Origin: Parcubacteria group bacterium | Lineage (GTDB): Bacteria > Patescibacteriota > Minisyncoccia > Phycocordibacterales > CALRBT01 | DNA: 41,545 bases | Reading direction: 5' to 3' | Assembly: GCA_943354475.1 (NCBI GenBank) | Contig: CALRBT010000010.1 | Span: 1 to 41,545, forward strand | In this document: positions 29,807 to 37,786 of the stretch, piece after piece | How positions within the stretch are numbered: the first letter of the stretch is position 1 | Layout: every line of letters starts with the position of its first letter | Translations under genes and position numbers: made by a program | Notes under the pieces: model-generated | Seen by the model: the letters and a program-made list of their open reading frames with translations, nothing else | What the model was told of the DNA's origin: nothing | Databases searched by the model: none

Positions 29807-31051
29807 ATGTCTACATTTAATTTTGAAATTGAGAAAAAAACCAAAGCTGGCGGACGGGCTGGAGTTCTTCATACACCACATGGAGATATTAAGACGCCTG
29901 CTTTTGTTGGTGTTGCAACGAAGGCGACTATTAAAGGTGTTTCAAGTAGTCAGTTTAAGGAACTCGGTTTACAGACCATCATCGCTAATACATACCATCT
30001 CTATTTATCTCCTGGTGAAAGTATTGTAGAAGAAGCCGGAGGGGTTGCCAAATTTATGAATTGGAAGGGTCCCACAATGACCGACTCTGGTGGTTTCCAA
30101 GTATTTTCACTCGGAACAGCGTTTGGTAAGAAAGTTTCAAAATTTCAATCAGAAGATGTGTCACCCGAAGAAGCTACGGTGCTTTATAATGACGAACTCG
30201 CGACTAGCCACGGTAAACTCGCAATTATTGACGAAGACGGGGTGACCTTCACCTCACATCTTGATGGATCACTTCATCGTTTTACCCCGGAGCGCTCGGT
30301 GGAGATTCAACACAAACTTGGTGCTGACATTTTCTTTGCATTTGATGAATGTACAGAACCGACTGCTCCGTATGAATACCAAAAGGAAGCAATGGAGCGA
30401 ACCCATCGCTGGGCAAAGAGAAGTCTTGCGGCACACCGACAAAACTTTGAGGCTCGAGAGCAAGCGATTTATGGTATCGGGCAGGGCGGACAGTTTGACG
30501 ACTTACGGGAGGAGAGCGCCAGAGCGATAGGAGGGATGGGATTTGACGGGTTTGGACTCGGCGGATCCTTTAGCAAAAAGTATGGAGAGAATTCTCTACA
30601 ATCTGCGCTCAACATGCTCAAATTTTTACCAGATGGAATGCCGGTACACGGTCTTGGTGTTGGAGAACCAGAAGATATTTTACTCGGTGCTTCTTTTGGT
30701 GTTGATACTTTTGATTGTGTCATTCCAACTCGTAATGGCAGAACGGGGGGTATCTTTACAAATAGCGGCAAGATAATCATTGAAAATGCAGAGTTCAAGA
30801 GTGACTTCGGCCCCCTTGATCCAGACTGTGATTGTGTGGTTTGTACTCCTAATCCTACAACAGGAGTTTTCTTTACTCGTTCCTATATTCATCACTTATT
30901 TCGAACTAGAGAGATGTTGGCGCCAATGTTGGCTAGCCAACACAACATTCGTTTTCTCACTAGACTTACCGAACAGATAAGGGAAGCAATCCTCAACGAC
31001 AACTTTGAAAAATTTCAAGATGACTTTTTGAAGAAGTATAAAGGAAAATAA
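29807..31051 (+). CDS. tgt: tRNA-guanine transglycosylase
   Basis: A 414-aa queuine/preQ1 tRNA-ribosyltransferase. It exchanges guanine 34 of tRNAs with GUN anticodons. Family marks are GDIKTPAFVGVATKATIKG, the catalytic Asp in TMTDSGGFQVFSLG, the second Asp region FDCVIPTRNGRTG, the substrate loop GLGVGEPEDIL and the zinc site DPDCDCVVC followed by the His of RSYIHHLFRTRE. It contains an insert near residues 110-160 (EDVSPEEATVLYNDELATSH), as often seen in CPR members. No queuosine synthesis gene lies in this window, so the base may be salvaged. It is followed by a 16-bp terminator. Confidence 0.96.
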   Translation: MSTFNFEIEKKTKAGGRAGVLHTPHGDIKTPAFVGVATKATIKGVSSSQFKELGLQTIIANTYHLYLSPGESIVEEAGGVAKFMNWKGPTMTDSGGFQVFSLGTAFGKKVSKFQSEDVSPEEATVLYNDELATSHGKLAIIDEDGVTFTSHLDGSLHRFTPERSVEIQHKLGADIFFAFDECTEPTAPYEYQKEAMERTHRWAKRSLAAHRQNFEAREQAIYGIGQGGQFDDLREESARAIGGMGFDGFGLGGSFSKKYGENSLQSALNMLKFLPDGMPVHGLGVGEPEDILLGASFGVDTFDCVIPTRNGRTGGIFTNSGKIIIENAEFKSDFGPLDPDCDCVVCTPNPTTGVFFTRSYIHHLFRTREMLAPMLASQHNIRFLTRLTEQIREAILNDNFEKFQDDFLKKYKGK

Positions 31052-31062
31052 AGGTTGAAGTA

Positions 31063-31097
31063 TTAACGACCTGGCAACGACGTTGCCAGGTCGTTAA
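31063..31097. terminator. Perfect 16-bp terminator after tgt
   Basis: 16-bp perfect stem (31063-31078 with 31082-31097), 3-base loop GAC, followed by TGCGTTTTAC and later T-runs. Confidence 0.8.
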
Positions 31098-31141
31098 TGC
31101 GTTTTACACCTATTTTACTTTTTGCCTGCCTCACTGCGTAG

Positions 31142-31147
31142 TATACT
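31142..31147 (+). promoter_or_regulatory. -10 box of the 31154 gene (leaderless)
   Basis: TATACT at 31142-31147 ends 6 bases before ATG 31154. The -35 is poor. Confidence 0.5.
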
Positions 31148-31153
31148 TATCCT

Positions 31154-31387
31154 ATGCCAGAGTCACCGTTTGCAATGTTTGATGTTAGTAAATTGGTTTT
31201 GCCATACTTAGGAAATATATTTCCAATTGTTTTAGCTGTTTCCGCTCTTTTTGTGATAATCACTACCGCAGTACTTCTCTATCACTGGTGGCGATATTCC
31301 GATAATATTATTCTTACGACAGCAACGGTTGGAAGTTACTTTGCTGGATCACTCATTTTACTTTTAATAATGTTGGTTTCTCTCTAA
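31154..31387 (+). CDS. Small membrane protein, 77 aa, two helices
   Basis: 77 aa with a short extramembrane N-terminus (MPESPFAMFDVSKL), a first hydrophobic helix (about 18-43, IFPIVLAVSALFVIITTAVLL), a polar turn with aromatic and basic residues (YHWWRYSDN) and a second helix (about 50-77) that runs to the C-terminus. I recognise no family. Such two-helix hairpins are common in this group of bacteria next to PH-domain or transport genes. It is the first gene after the tgt terminator, with a leaderless promoter. The PH-domain gene starts 110 bases further on. Confidence 0.7.
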   Translation: MPESPFAMFDVSKLVLPYLGNIFPIVLAVSALFVIITTAVLLYHWWRYSDNIILTTATVGSYFAGSLILLLIMLVSL

Positions 31388-31496
31388 TTTCTTTGGTCTT
31401 TCTAACCCCCTATCACCTATTTGTCCAGCAGAAATCCGCACGGACATGATTTATCCAAAAATTTTTTAATCGAATAAATCACCCAACCCCTAATCC

Positions 31497-32048
31497 ATGA
31501 TTGACATAGCCCAAGATGAAAAAGTTATAGTCGTAGTAAGGAGACACTGGTTTGTACTCTTGATGGAAAGTGTCGGTGTCATCTTCTTATTTTTTCTCCC
31601 CTTTATTCTTTGGGCTGTTTTTAAAAGTGAATTGATCAAGGGGCAACTTGGTACCGTCCAGTTACCAACCTTCGACCCCAAGATTGTTTTCTTCTTGGCG
31701 TCTCTCTGGCTCTTGATGATTTGGTTCAGGCTCTTTAATATTTGGACCAACTACTATTTAGATAAATGGGTGATTACGAACAAACGCATTGTTACTATTG
31801 ATCAGGTTGGATTTTTCAACCGTGACGTTTCAAACTTTCGAATCGATAAAATTCAGGATATCGAAACCAAAGTATTTGGACTTCTTGAAACTTTTATTGA
31901 CTATGGCGATATTACTATTCAGACAGCTGGGGAGATGGGGGACTTTACGATGCGCGACGTACCAGCTCCAGCTAATCTGAAAGAAATAATCACCCATCAG
32001 CAGGATGCCGTGGCAAAAGAATTTACTTCTCCAAGATTATCTCCTTAA
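31497..32048 (+). CDS. Membrane protein with bacterial PH domain
   Basis: 183 aa. Two membrane helices (about residues 17-42 and 60-82, FLASLWLLMIWFRLF) are followed by a cytosolic bacterial PH domain (YdbS/bPH2-like) from about residue 83: YYLDKWVITNKRIVTIDQVG, FFNRDVSNFRIDKIQDIE and DYGDITIQTAGEMGDFTMRDV. This is the common CPR/Gram-positive layout of a short transmembrane hairpin plus PH domain. The function is not established; in other bacteria these proteins are linked to envelope stress and competence. There is no SD and no clear -10. Confidence 0.85.
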   Translation: MIDIAQDEKVIVVVRRHWFVLLMESVGVIFLFFLPFILWAVFKSELIKGQLGTVQLPTFDPKIVFFLASLWLLMIWFRLFNIWTNYYLDKWVITNKRIVTIDQVGFFNRDVSNFRIDKIQDIETKVFGLLETFIDYGDITIQTAGEMGDFTMRDVPAPANLKEIITHQQDAVAKEFTSPRLSP

Positions 32049-32050
32049 AC

Positions 32051-32078
32051 TTGTAATACGCTTAAAACATGGTATTCT
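32051..32078 (+). promoter_or_regulatory. Promoter of the 32085 RNA candidate
   Basis: TTGTAA (32051-32056), 16-base spacer, extended -10 TGG-TATTCT (hexamer 32073-32078), just after the PH-domain gene stop. Confidence 0.5.
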
Positions 32079-32084
32079 CTTTGG

Positions 32085-32275
32085 CGTGTCAGCTTGGACC
32101 CCAACACTCCTGGCTGGCGCTGGGCCTCGATTTCCTCGCTTTGGGGACACCATCCTGGTGCCTGGGTTACTGGTTACCCAGGGATCGAGAACCTAGCTCT
32201 TTCTTCATTGCAGATTTTCGCTCCTATTTTTGGAGCAGTCAAAGATAGCCCAAGTAAATTATTGCTTGGGTTTTT
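32085..32275 (+). ncRNA. Candidate structured RNA, about 190 nt, before uvrB
   Basis: The 300-base gap between the PH-domain gene and uvrB holds a promoter, a GC-rich folded stretch and a terminator (CCCAAG/CTTGGG, 32249-32254 with 32265-32270, then TTTTT). Visible pairings: AGCT near 32092 with AGCT near 32195, CTCGAT near 32127 with ATCGAG near 32184, CACCA/TGGTG and CCTGGGT/ACCCAGG in between, and GCTCC/GGAGC (32220-32236). The frames inside it look non-coding and have no SD. I found none of the hallmarks of SRP RNA, 6S, tmRNA or RNase P. The ends are predicted. Confidence 0.5.
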
Positions 32276-32336
32276 ACGTTTTACTATAGATTAGATTTGC
32301 AGGGTTTCGCCAACTGCTTTTTCTTACTTCTTGTGG

Positions 32337-32342
32337 TACTGT
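32337..32342 (+). promoter_or_regulatory. Extended -10 of the uvrB gene (leaderless)
   Basis: TGG-TACTGT (hexamer 32337-32342), 7 bases before ATG 32350. The GTG at 32341 overlaps the box and cannot be the start. Confidence 0.45.
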
Positions 32343-32349
32343 GATTGTT

Positions 32350-34380
32350 ATGGAATTCAAACTACATTCAGAATTTGAACCAGCAGGGGATCAACCCAAG
32401 GCAATTGCTGAACTGGTGGACGGTGTCAAAAAAGGGATGGCGCATCAAACGCTGTTAGGTGTGACTGCCTCTGGTAAGACTTTTACCGCAGCGAACGTGA
32501 TTGCACAAATCAAGAAGCCAACCCTCGTTATTGCCCACAACAAAACATTGGCCGCACAGCTCGCGCAAGAGTACAAAGAATTCTTTCCGGAGAATGCGGT
32601 GCATTACTTTGTCTCCTACTACGACTACTATCAACCGGAAGCATATATGCCGGTCACGGACACTTATATTGAAAAGGAAGCGCAGATTAACGAAGAAATT
32701 GAGCGATTGCGTCATGCTTCGACCCAAGCCTTATTGACCCGCAAAGACGTTATCGTGGTCGCTTCTGTGTCATGTATTTATGGTCTGGGTTCTCCTGTTG
32801 AATATGAGAAGGTTCATTTGAAAATTACGAAGGGGATGAAAATGGAGAGGAATGAATTTCTACGTAAACTTATTTATATTTACTTTGAACGCACCAACGC
32901 TGACCTCACCCCAGGACATTTCCGTGCGCTAGCTAACACCATTGAGATAATGCCGGTCAATGAAAAGATTATTTATCGTCTCGAGATTATGGGAGATGTG
33001 GTCGATACGATTCTTGAAATTGACCCAGTCTCTCGCAAAGTCCATCGTGAACTCGACAACTTTTTTCTCTTTCCTGCAAAACATTTCGTAACACCTGAGA
33101 GCGAGCGAATGCGTGCGATCGATGATATTAAAGCTGAACTCAAAGAGCAGTTAAAGGATTTTGATAAAGAGGGAAAGATTCTTGAGGCTGAAAGACTCAA
33201 ACGCCGAACGACCTATGACGTGGCAATGATTCGTGAGATCGGATTTTGTAATGGGATCGAAAACTACTCGAGGCATTTCTCTGGTAAGAAGGCGGGGGAA
33301 GCGCCAGATACACTGCTCTCATATTTTCCACACAATGCCGATGGAACGCCAGATTTCCTTACTATCATTGATGAGTCGCACGTGACCATTCCACAGCTCG
33401 GCGCGATGTATGCAGGTGATGCATCACGCAAACAGACACTTGTCGAACACGGATTTCGTTTGCCGTCGGCCAAGGATAACCGCCCATTGAAATTTGAAGA
33501 ATTCAACGAACGCATTGGACAGATTATCTTTACTTCAGCTACCCCGTCACATTATGAGCGTGAAGTCAGCCAAAAGGTGGTTGAGCAAGTCATCAGACCA
33601 ACAGGGCTCATTGACCCAGAAGTTATCATTCGTCCAATCCAGAGTAAGGGTAAGTATGGCGGACAGATTGCGGACTTTATTGAAGAGACAATCAAGGTAG
33701 TAAAAGGCGGAGGGCGTGTCATTGCTACGACACTTACCAAGAAAATGGCGGAGGACTTGAGTGTCTACTTGAGAGAAAAGGGGATCAAGGCTGAGTATCT
33801 CCACAGCGACATTCTCACCATTGACCGCATCACCATTCTCTCCAACTTCAGAAAAGGTGTTTTTGATTGTCTCGTTGGCGTTAATCTCCTGCGAGAAGGA
33901 CTCGACCTTCCTGAGGTTGAATTTATTGGTATTCTCGATGCGGACAAGGAAGGATTCTTACGATCGGTCACTTCCCTCATTCAAATTATTGGTCGTGCTG
34001 CGCGCAATGTCTTGGGACGTGTGGTGCTCTATGCCGATCGAATGACCAACTCGATGGAAACAGCTATTGGCGAGACATCTCGTCGTCGTGATAAACAGAT
34101 TGCCTACAACAAAGCTCACGGGATTACACCAAAGACGATTATCAAGAACATCAAAGATATTACCGATCAACTCCAAACTGAGCACAAGAAGGCAGTGAGC
34201 GACTTACTAGCGATTGATACGGCAATGCCTGGTAAGAATATAAGTAAACTCATTAAAGAAAAAGAGCGGCAGATGGGCTCGGCTGTTAAACTGCTCGACT
34301 TTGAAACAGCTGCGATTCTGCGCGATGAAATAAAAGCGCTCGAAGGAATGAATGGAACTAAAATACGAAAGAAAAAATGA
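32350..34380 (+). CDS. uvrB: Excinuclease ABC subunit B
   Basis: A 676-aa UvrB of normal length. It begins MEFKLHSEFEPAGDQPKAIA, the standard start, so ATG 32350 is used rather than the GTG 9 bases upstream. Helicase marks: Walker A GVTASGKT (37-44), the DNA-wedging beta-hairpin with YYDYYQPEAYMP (about 90-101), IIDESHVTIPQ (Walker B variant), ATTLTKKMAE, VGVNLLREGLDLPEV and IIGRAARN. The C-terminal UVR motif (AVKLLDFETAAILRDEIKAL) binds UvrA/UvrC. It verifies damage and positions UvrC in nucleotide excision repair. Its stop overlaps the next start (ATGA). Confidence 0.97.
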   Translation: MEFKLHSEFEPAGDQPKAIAELVDGVKKGMAHQTLLGVTASGKTFTAANVIAQIKKPTLVIAHNKTLAAQLAQEYKEFFPENAVHYFVSYYDYYQPEAYMPVTDTYIEKEAQINEEIERLRHASTQALLTRKDVIVVASVSCIYGLGSPVEYEKVHLKITKGMKMERNEFLRKLIYIYFERTNADLTPGHFRALANTIEIMPVNEKIIYRLEIMGDVVDTILEIDPVSRKVHRELDNFFLFPAKHFVTPESERMRAIDDIKAELKEQLKDFDKEGKILEAERLKRRTTYDVAMIREIGFCNGIENYSRHFSGKKAGEAPDTLLSYFPHNADGTPDFLTIIDESHVTIPQLGAMYAGDASRKQTLVEHGFRLPSAKDNRPLKFEEFNERIGQIIFTSATPSHYEREVSQKVVEQVIRPTGLIDPEVIIRPIQSKGKYGGQIADFIEETIKVVKGGGRVIATTLTKKMAEDLSVYLREKGIKAEYLHSDILTIDRITILSNFRKGVFDCLVGVNLLREGLDLPEVEFIGILDADKEGFLRSVTSLIQIIGRAARNVLGRVVLYADRMTNSMETAIGETSRRRDKQIAYNKAHGITPKTIIKNIKDITDQLQTEHKKAVSDLLAIDTAMPGKNISKLIKEKERQMGSAVKLLDFETAAILRDEIKALEGMNGTKIRKKK

Positions 34381-34574
34381 TTACCTCAAAAAAATTACTC
34401 GCTCATATCTATAGAAGACATAGTACCGTAATGCTCGTCATTTGGGCGCTGGTTGGATTCTATCTCGACCGTTTCCTGGGCCTACTATTTGCCGTTTTCA
34501 TCTACTTGGTCATTGCCCCACTCATTATTTATGGAGCTGAGTGGCTAATAGAGTATTGGAAAAATAGACAATAA
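34377..34574 (+). CDS. Small membrane protein between uvrB and uvrA
   Basis: 65 aa overlapping the uvrB stop by four bases (ATGA at 34377-34380), so it is translationally coupled to uvrB. The N-terminus is basic (MITSKKLLAHIYRRH), followed by two closely spaced hydrophobic helices (about 17-35 and 37-56) and a charged end (EYWKNRQ). No family is recognised. Its tight coupling to a repair gene may be only economical packing; I would not assign a repair role. The uvrA promoter follows right after its stop. Confidence 0.7.
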   Translation: MITSKKLLAHIYRRHSTVMLVIWALVGFYLDRFLGLLFAVFIYLVIAPLIIYGAEWLIEYWKNRQ

Positions 34575-34579
34575 GCTTT

Positions 34580-34609
34580 TTGGAGAGCTCTCTTTGTCTG
34601 TGTTATACT
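34580..34609 (+). promoter_or_regulatory. Promoter of the uvrA gene
   Basis: TTGGAG (34580-34585), 18-base spacer, extended -10 TGT-TATACT (hexamer 34604-34609). The leader of about 50 bases includes an 11-codon upstream frame (34626-34661) ending 3 bases before the uvrA ATG and a CCCC/GGGG pairing. Confidence 0.6.
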
Positions 34610-34664
34610 CTCCATACAAACCCCTATGCACAAAAGCGGGGCAATTGTCGTTAATTTTTAATAC

Positions 34665-37340
34665 ATGCCAGAGGATAAAATCATCGTAAAAGGGGCCAGA
34701 ACCCATAATTTAAAAAATATTACCGTTGAAATGCCACGAAACAAAATGGTGGTTTTTACTGGTCTTTCGGGTTCTGGTAAGTCATCGCTCGCCTTTGATA
34801 CCATCTTTGCCGAAGGACAGCGACGCTATGTCGAGTCGCTCTCCTCGTATGCTCGACAGTTCCTCCGTCAGATGCAGAAACCTGATGTCGATGAGATTGT
34901 AGGGCTTTCACCCGCTATTTCTATTGACCAGAAATCTCGCTCGAACAACCCACGCTCAACGGTGGCGACAATCACCGAGATATTTGATTATCTCCGCGTC
35001 TTTTACGCACGTGTTGGCAAGCCGTACTGTCTGGAGTGTGGTCGTGAGGTGAAGAAACTCTCACAAGAGGAAATCATGGAGACAATCATTCACACGGTTA
35101 AAGAACTTGATTTAAACAAAGAGAATAAGAAAGTACTCGGTGTTGCTTATAATGATCTCAAAGTAAGACTCTATTCTCCGGTAGTGGTAGGACGAAAAGG
35201 TGAATACTATCAACTACTCTACGATTTACTCGGCAAGGGATTTTCTGAAGTGAAGGTTGATGGGGTAAATAAAAAGCTTCGTGAGCAGATCATTCTCTCC
35301 AAGACCAAGAAGCACGACATTGATGTACTCGTTGATGAATTCTATATCAGTGAGTTGGTGGCTGAAAAGTCTGAGAAGTCAAAGAGTAAACCTGCGGATG
35401 GTACGGCTGCGGTTACGGAGCGTCTCAGTGAATCAATCGAAAGAGCGTTACTTGAATCAGAGGGATTGCTCAAGATTGAGTTTCCAACTATAGATGATAT
35501 GGGCAAAGGGGAGACACACGAGAAACTCATCTCAGCCAAGTTTATGTGTCCTTATGATGGATTCTCTTATCCAGAGATTGAACCAAGACTTTTTTCATTC
35601 AACTCGCCTTACGGTGCTTGTCCTGAATGTAATGGACTTGGAACTCGCCATTTCTTTGGTGGAGAGGCGTGTCCAATCTGTAAGGGCGCACGGCTAAGGC
35701 CGGAGGCCTTAGCCGTGCGTATTGGACAAGATGTTATCAAGAATAAAATCGCCACAACTTCAGAGGAGATGGGTAAGAATATTGTTGAGCTCGTTGGTTC
35801 TTCGATTGCCAACGCTCAACTGTTCTTTAAAGACCTCAAACTCACAACCAAAGAGAAAAGTATTTCAAAGACGGTAATTCGGGAAATTGAGAATCGCCTG
35901 CAGTTTATGAGTGATGTGGGTATTGAATATTTAACGCTTGATCGTAGAGCACACACACTCTCAGGCGGTGAAGCACAACGTATTAGACTAGCTTCACAAT
36001 TAGGCTCTGGTCTTGTTGGTGCGCTCTATGTCCTCGATGAACCAACCATCGGACTCCATAGTCGAGATAACGACCGACTGATCAAGACATTGGTTAATCT
36101 GCGGGATACCGGCAATACAATCCTTATTGTGGAACACGATGAAGATACTATCTATGCATCTGATTATATTATCGACATTGGACCAGGGGCGGGAGTACAC
36201 GGAGGCAATGTGGTTGTTTCAGGCTATCTCGATAAATTGCTCACTGCAAAAAAGAATGATTCCGGTTCACTTACCCTTGATTATTTGCGAGGAGATAAGG
36301 TGATTGAAGTGCCGGAGAAACGCCGAACCAACGACAAAGGGGAAATCAAGATTCGTGGAGGAAATATCTTCAACATCAAAAACATGAATGTTGATATTCC
36401 ACTCGGCAAACTTGTCTCTATTACTGGTGTATCAGGCTCGGGTAAATCATCTTTTGTCTATGAGATTTTACACAAGAATCTTCAGGCACGTTTTGATAGG
36501 AGGTATCGAAGTAGCCAAGTATTCAACTGTAATACCTTTACCGGAACCGAATATCTCTCTCGCGCAATCCTCATTGATCAATCAGCAATCGGTAGAACTC
36601 CACGCTCAAACCCAGTGACGTATACTGGTTCGTTTACCTTTATTCGAGATCTCTTTGCTGAGACGACTGAGTCACGCGCTCGCGGTTGGAAGGCAAGTAG
36701 ATTTTCATTTAATGTCAAAGGTGGTCGCTGTGAGACTTGTCAGGGTAACGGTACCATTGCAGTTGAGATGCATTTCTTGCCAACTGTTTATGTACCCTGC
36801 GATGTCTGTGATGGAAAACGGTTTATGAAAGAGACACTTGAGGTGAAGTTTAAAAAGAAAAATATTTACGAGGTGCTCCAGATGACTGTTGAAGAAGCAT
36901 TGACCTTCTTTGAAGACATTCCTGCAATTCACGACCGACTCAAAACACTTGAGGAAGTGGGACTTGGCTACTTACAACTCGGGCAATCAGCGACAACTCT
37001 CTCTGGTGGTGAAGCGCAGCGCGTGAAGATTTCTTCCGAGCTCTATCGACCAAATGTTCAGAAGAGTATTTATCTTCTCGATGAACCAACTATTGGACTG
37101 CATTATGAAGATGTTCGTAAATTGATTGAAATTCTGCAACGTCTGGTGGATAAAGGAAATACTGTTGTGGTGATTGAACATAATATGGATATTATAAAAT
37201 CTTCGGATTATCTTGTTGATATTGGTCCTGAAGGAGGAGATGGTGGAGGAAACATTGTAGCAAAAGGAACGCCGGAGGAAGTATCCTATATGTCGGGAAC
37301 ACATACAGGGAGGTATTTGAAAAAAGCTTTGAAACAGTAG
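34665..37340 (+). CDS. uvrA: Excinuclease ABC subunit A
   Basis: An 891-aa UvrA (usual about 940). It has two ABC ATPase modules: Walker [14 protein letters not shown] (near residue 34) and [13 protein letters not shown] (near residue 590), signatures [16 protein letters not shown] and [15 protein letters not shown], and Walker [13 protein letters not shown] and [12 protein letters not shown]. Zinc modules are [13 protein letters not shown] with CPICKG, and the damage-sensing CETCQGNG with CDVCDGKRF. It recognises damaged DNA and loads UvrB. There is no SD at ATG 34665; a short upstream frame stops 3 bases before it. A remarkable 15-bp perfect palindrome lies inside the coding region at 35687-35719. 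Confidence 0.97.
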   Translation: MPEDKIIVKGARTHNLKNITVEMPRNKMVVFTGLSGSGKSSLAFDTIFAEGQRRYVESLSSYARQFLRQMQKPDVDEIVGLSPAISIDQKSRSNNPRSTVATITEIFDYLRVFYARVGKPYCLECGREVKKLSQEEIMETIIHTVKELDLNKENKKVLGVAYNDLKVRLYSPVVVGRKGEYYQLLYDLLGKGFSEVKVDGVNKKLREQIILSKTKKHDIDVLVDEFYISELVAEKSEKSKSKPADGTAAVTERLSESIERALLESEGLLKIEFPTIDDMGKGETHEKLISAKFMCPYDGFSYPEIEPRLFSFNSPYGACPECNGLGTRHFFGGEACPICKGARLRPEALAVRIGQDVIKNKIATTSEEMGKNIVELVGSSIANAQLFFKDLKLTTKEKSISKTVIREIENRLQFMSDVGIEYLTLDRRAHTLSGGEAQRIRLASQLGSGLVGALYVLDEPTIGLHSRDNDRLIKTLVNLRDTGNTILIVEHDEDTIYASDYIIDIGPGAGVHGGNVVVSGYLDKLLTAKKNDSGSLTLDYLRGDKVIEVPEKRRTNDKGEIKIRGGNIFNIKNMNVDIPLGKLVSITGVSGSGKSSFVYEILHKNLQARFDRRYRSSQVFNCNTFTGTEYLSRAILIDQSAIGRTPRSNPVTYTGSFTFIRDLFAETTESRARGWKASRFSFNVKGGRCETCQGNGTIAVEMHFLPTVYVPCDVCDGKRFMKETLEVKFKKKNIYEVLQMTVEEALTFFEDIPAIHDRLKTLEEVGLGYLQLGQSATTLSGGEAQRVKISSELYRPNVQKSIYLLDEPTIGLHYEDVRKLIEILQRLVDKGNTVVVIEHNMDIIKSSDYLVDIGPEGGDGGGNIVAKGTPEEVSYMSGTHTGRYLKKALKQ
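35671..35727. repeat. Perfect palindromic hairpin inside uvrA
   Basis: 15-bp perfect stem (35687-35701 with 35705-35719), loop GGA, with outer 7-bp arms GTCCAAT (35671-35677) and ATTGGAC (35721-35727). It encodes [17 protein letters not shown] in the zinc-linked region of UvrA, which looks like normal protein sequence. Confidence 0.8.
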
Positions 37341-37453
37341 AATTAAGAAGTAAGGGAACGAAGTGAACACTTATCCTCCAGAGGATAAGGAGTATGCCTT
37401 ATACCCGAAGGGCATAAGAATTAGGAATTAAGGAGGATAATAAATGCAGAAAC

Positions 37454-37480
37454 CGCACCGAACTACGTCGGCGCGGTGCC
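37454..37480 (-). terminator. Hairpin ending the minus-strand 37706 gene
   Basis: A 9-bp stem with one mismatch (about 37455-37463 with 37470-37478). Read on the minus strand it is followed by TTTCTGCATTTATTAT. The stretch 37341-37453 between uvrA and this hairpin holds two more small stem-loops (CTTATCCT/AGGATAAG and TATGCCTT/AAGGGCATA) and no gene. Confidence 0.5.
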
Positions 37481-37490
37481 AAAATCAATT

Positions 37491-37706
37491 TTACTTGGAT
37501 GAGATTTTATCCTCCGGCTTTTCTTTCAAAAGTTTAAGTATTTCAGTGAGTTTATTATCCAAACCTATTATTCCAAAAAAAAGAGGGATAAAGAGTACAA
37601 CGAAGCCTAGTTTTGCTGGGAACTCCCTTGGAATTGGTACAAAAATAAGGTACATCCCAACTAGTGTAGCAAAAACATAAAGCATGTTCCTGACGAGAGT
37701 ACTCAT
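37491..37706 (-). CDS. Small membrane protein, 71 aa
   Basis: The start at ATG 37706 (minus strand) is chosen because AAGGA lies about 8 bases upstream; a longer frame to 37850 runs into uvrC and is not credible. The protein has two hydrophobic helices (about 5-25, NMLYVFATLVGMYLIFVPI, and 30-48, KLGFVVLFIPLFFGIIGL) and a charged C-terminal tail (NKLTEILKLLKEKPEDKISSK). No family is recognised. Its promoter overlaps that of uvrC on the other strand, so the two genes are divergent and may compete for polymerase. Confidence 0.65.
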   Translation of the reverse strand: MSTLVRNMLYVFATLVGMYLIFVPIPREFPAKLGFVVLFIPLFFGIIGLDNKLTEILKLLKEKPEDKISSK

Positions 37707-37755
37707 AACGGAGATCCTTATTGCTGGAAGGTGACTGGACGTAGGTATTCCATGC

Positions 37756-37786
37756 AGTATAGTAGGGTAAAAATGTATCATGTCAA
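37756..37786. promoter_or_regulatory. Overlapping divergent promoters of uvrC and the 37706 gene
   Basis: Plus strand: TATAGT at 37758-37763, 16 bases before the uvrC ATG. Minus strand: TTGACA at 37786-37781 (it overlaps the uvrC start codon) with TACTAT (37764-37759) or TATACT (37761-37756). The two -10 boxes share the same bases, so only one polymerase can bind at a time. Confidence 0.55.

Noticed and set aside
37444-37680. 78-aa plus-strand frame opposite the 37706 gene
   Set aside because: It has an SD-like GGAGG, but the encoded protein is low in structure and lies antisense to a convincing membrane protein; the minus-strand gene has hydrophobic helices and its own signals.
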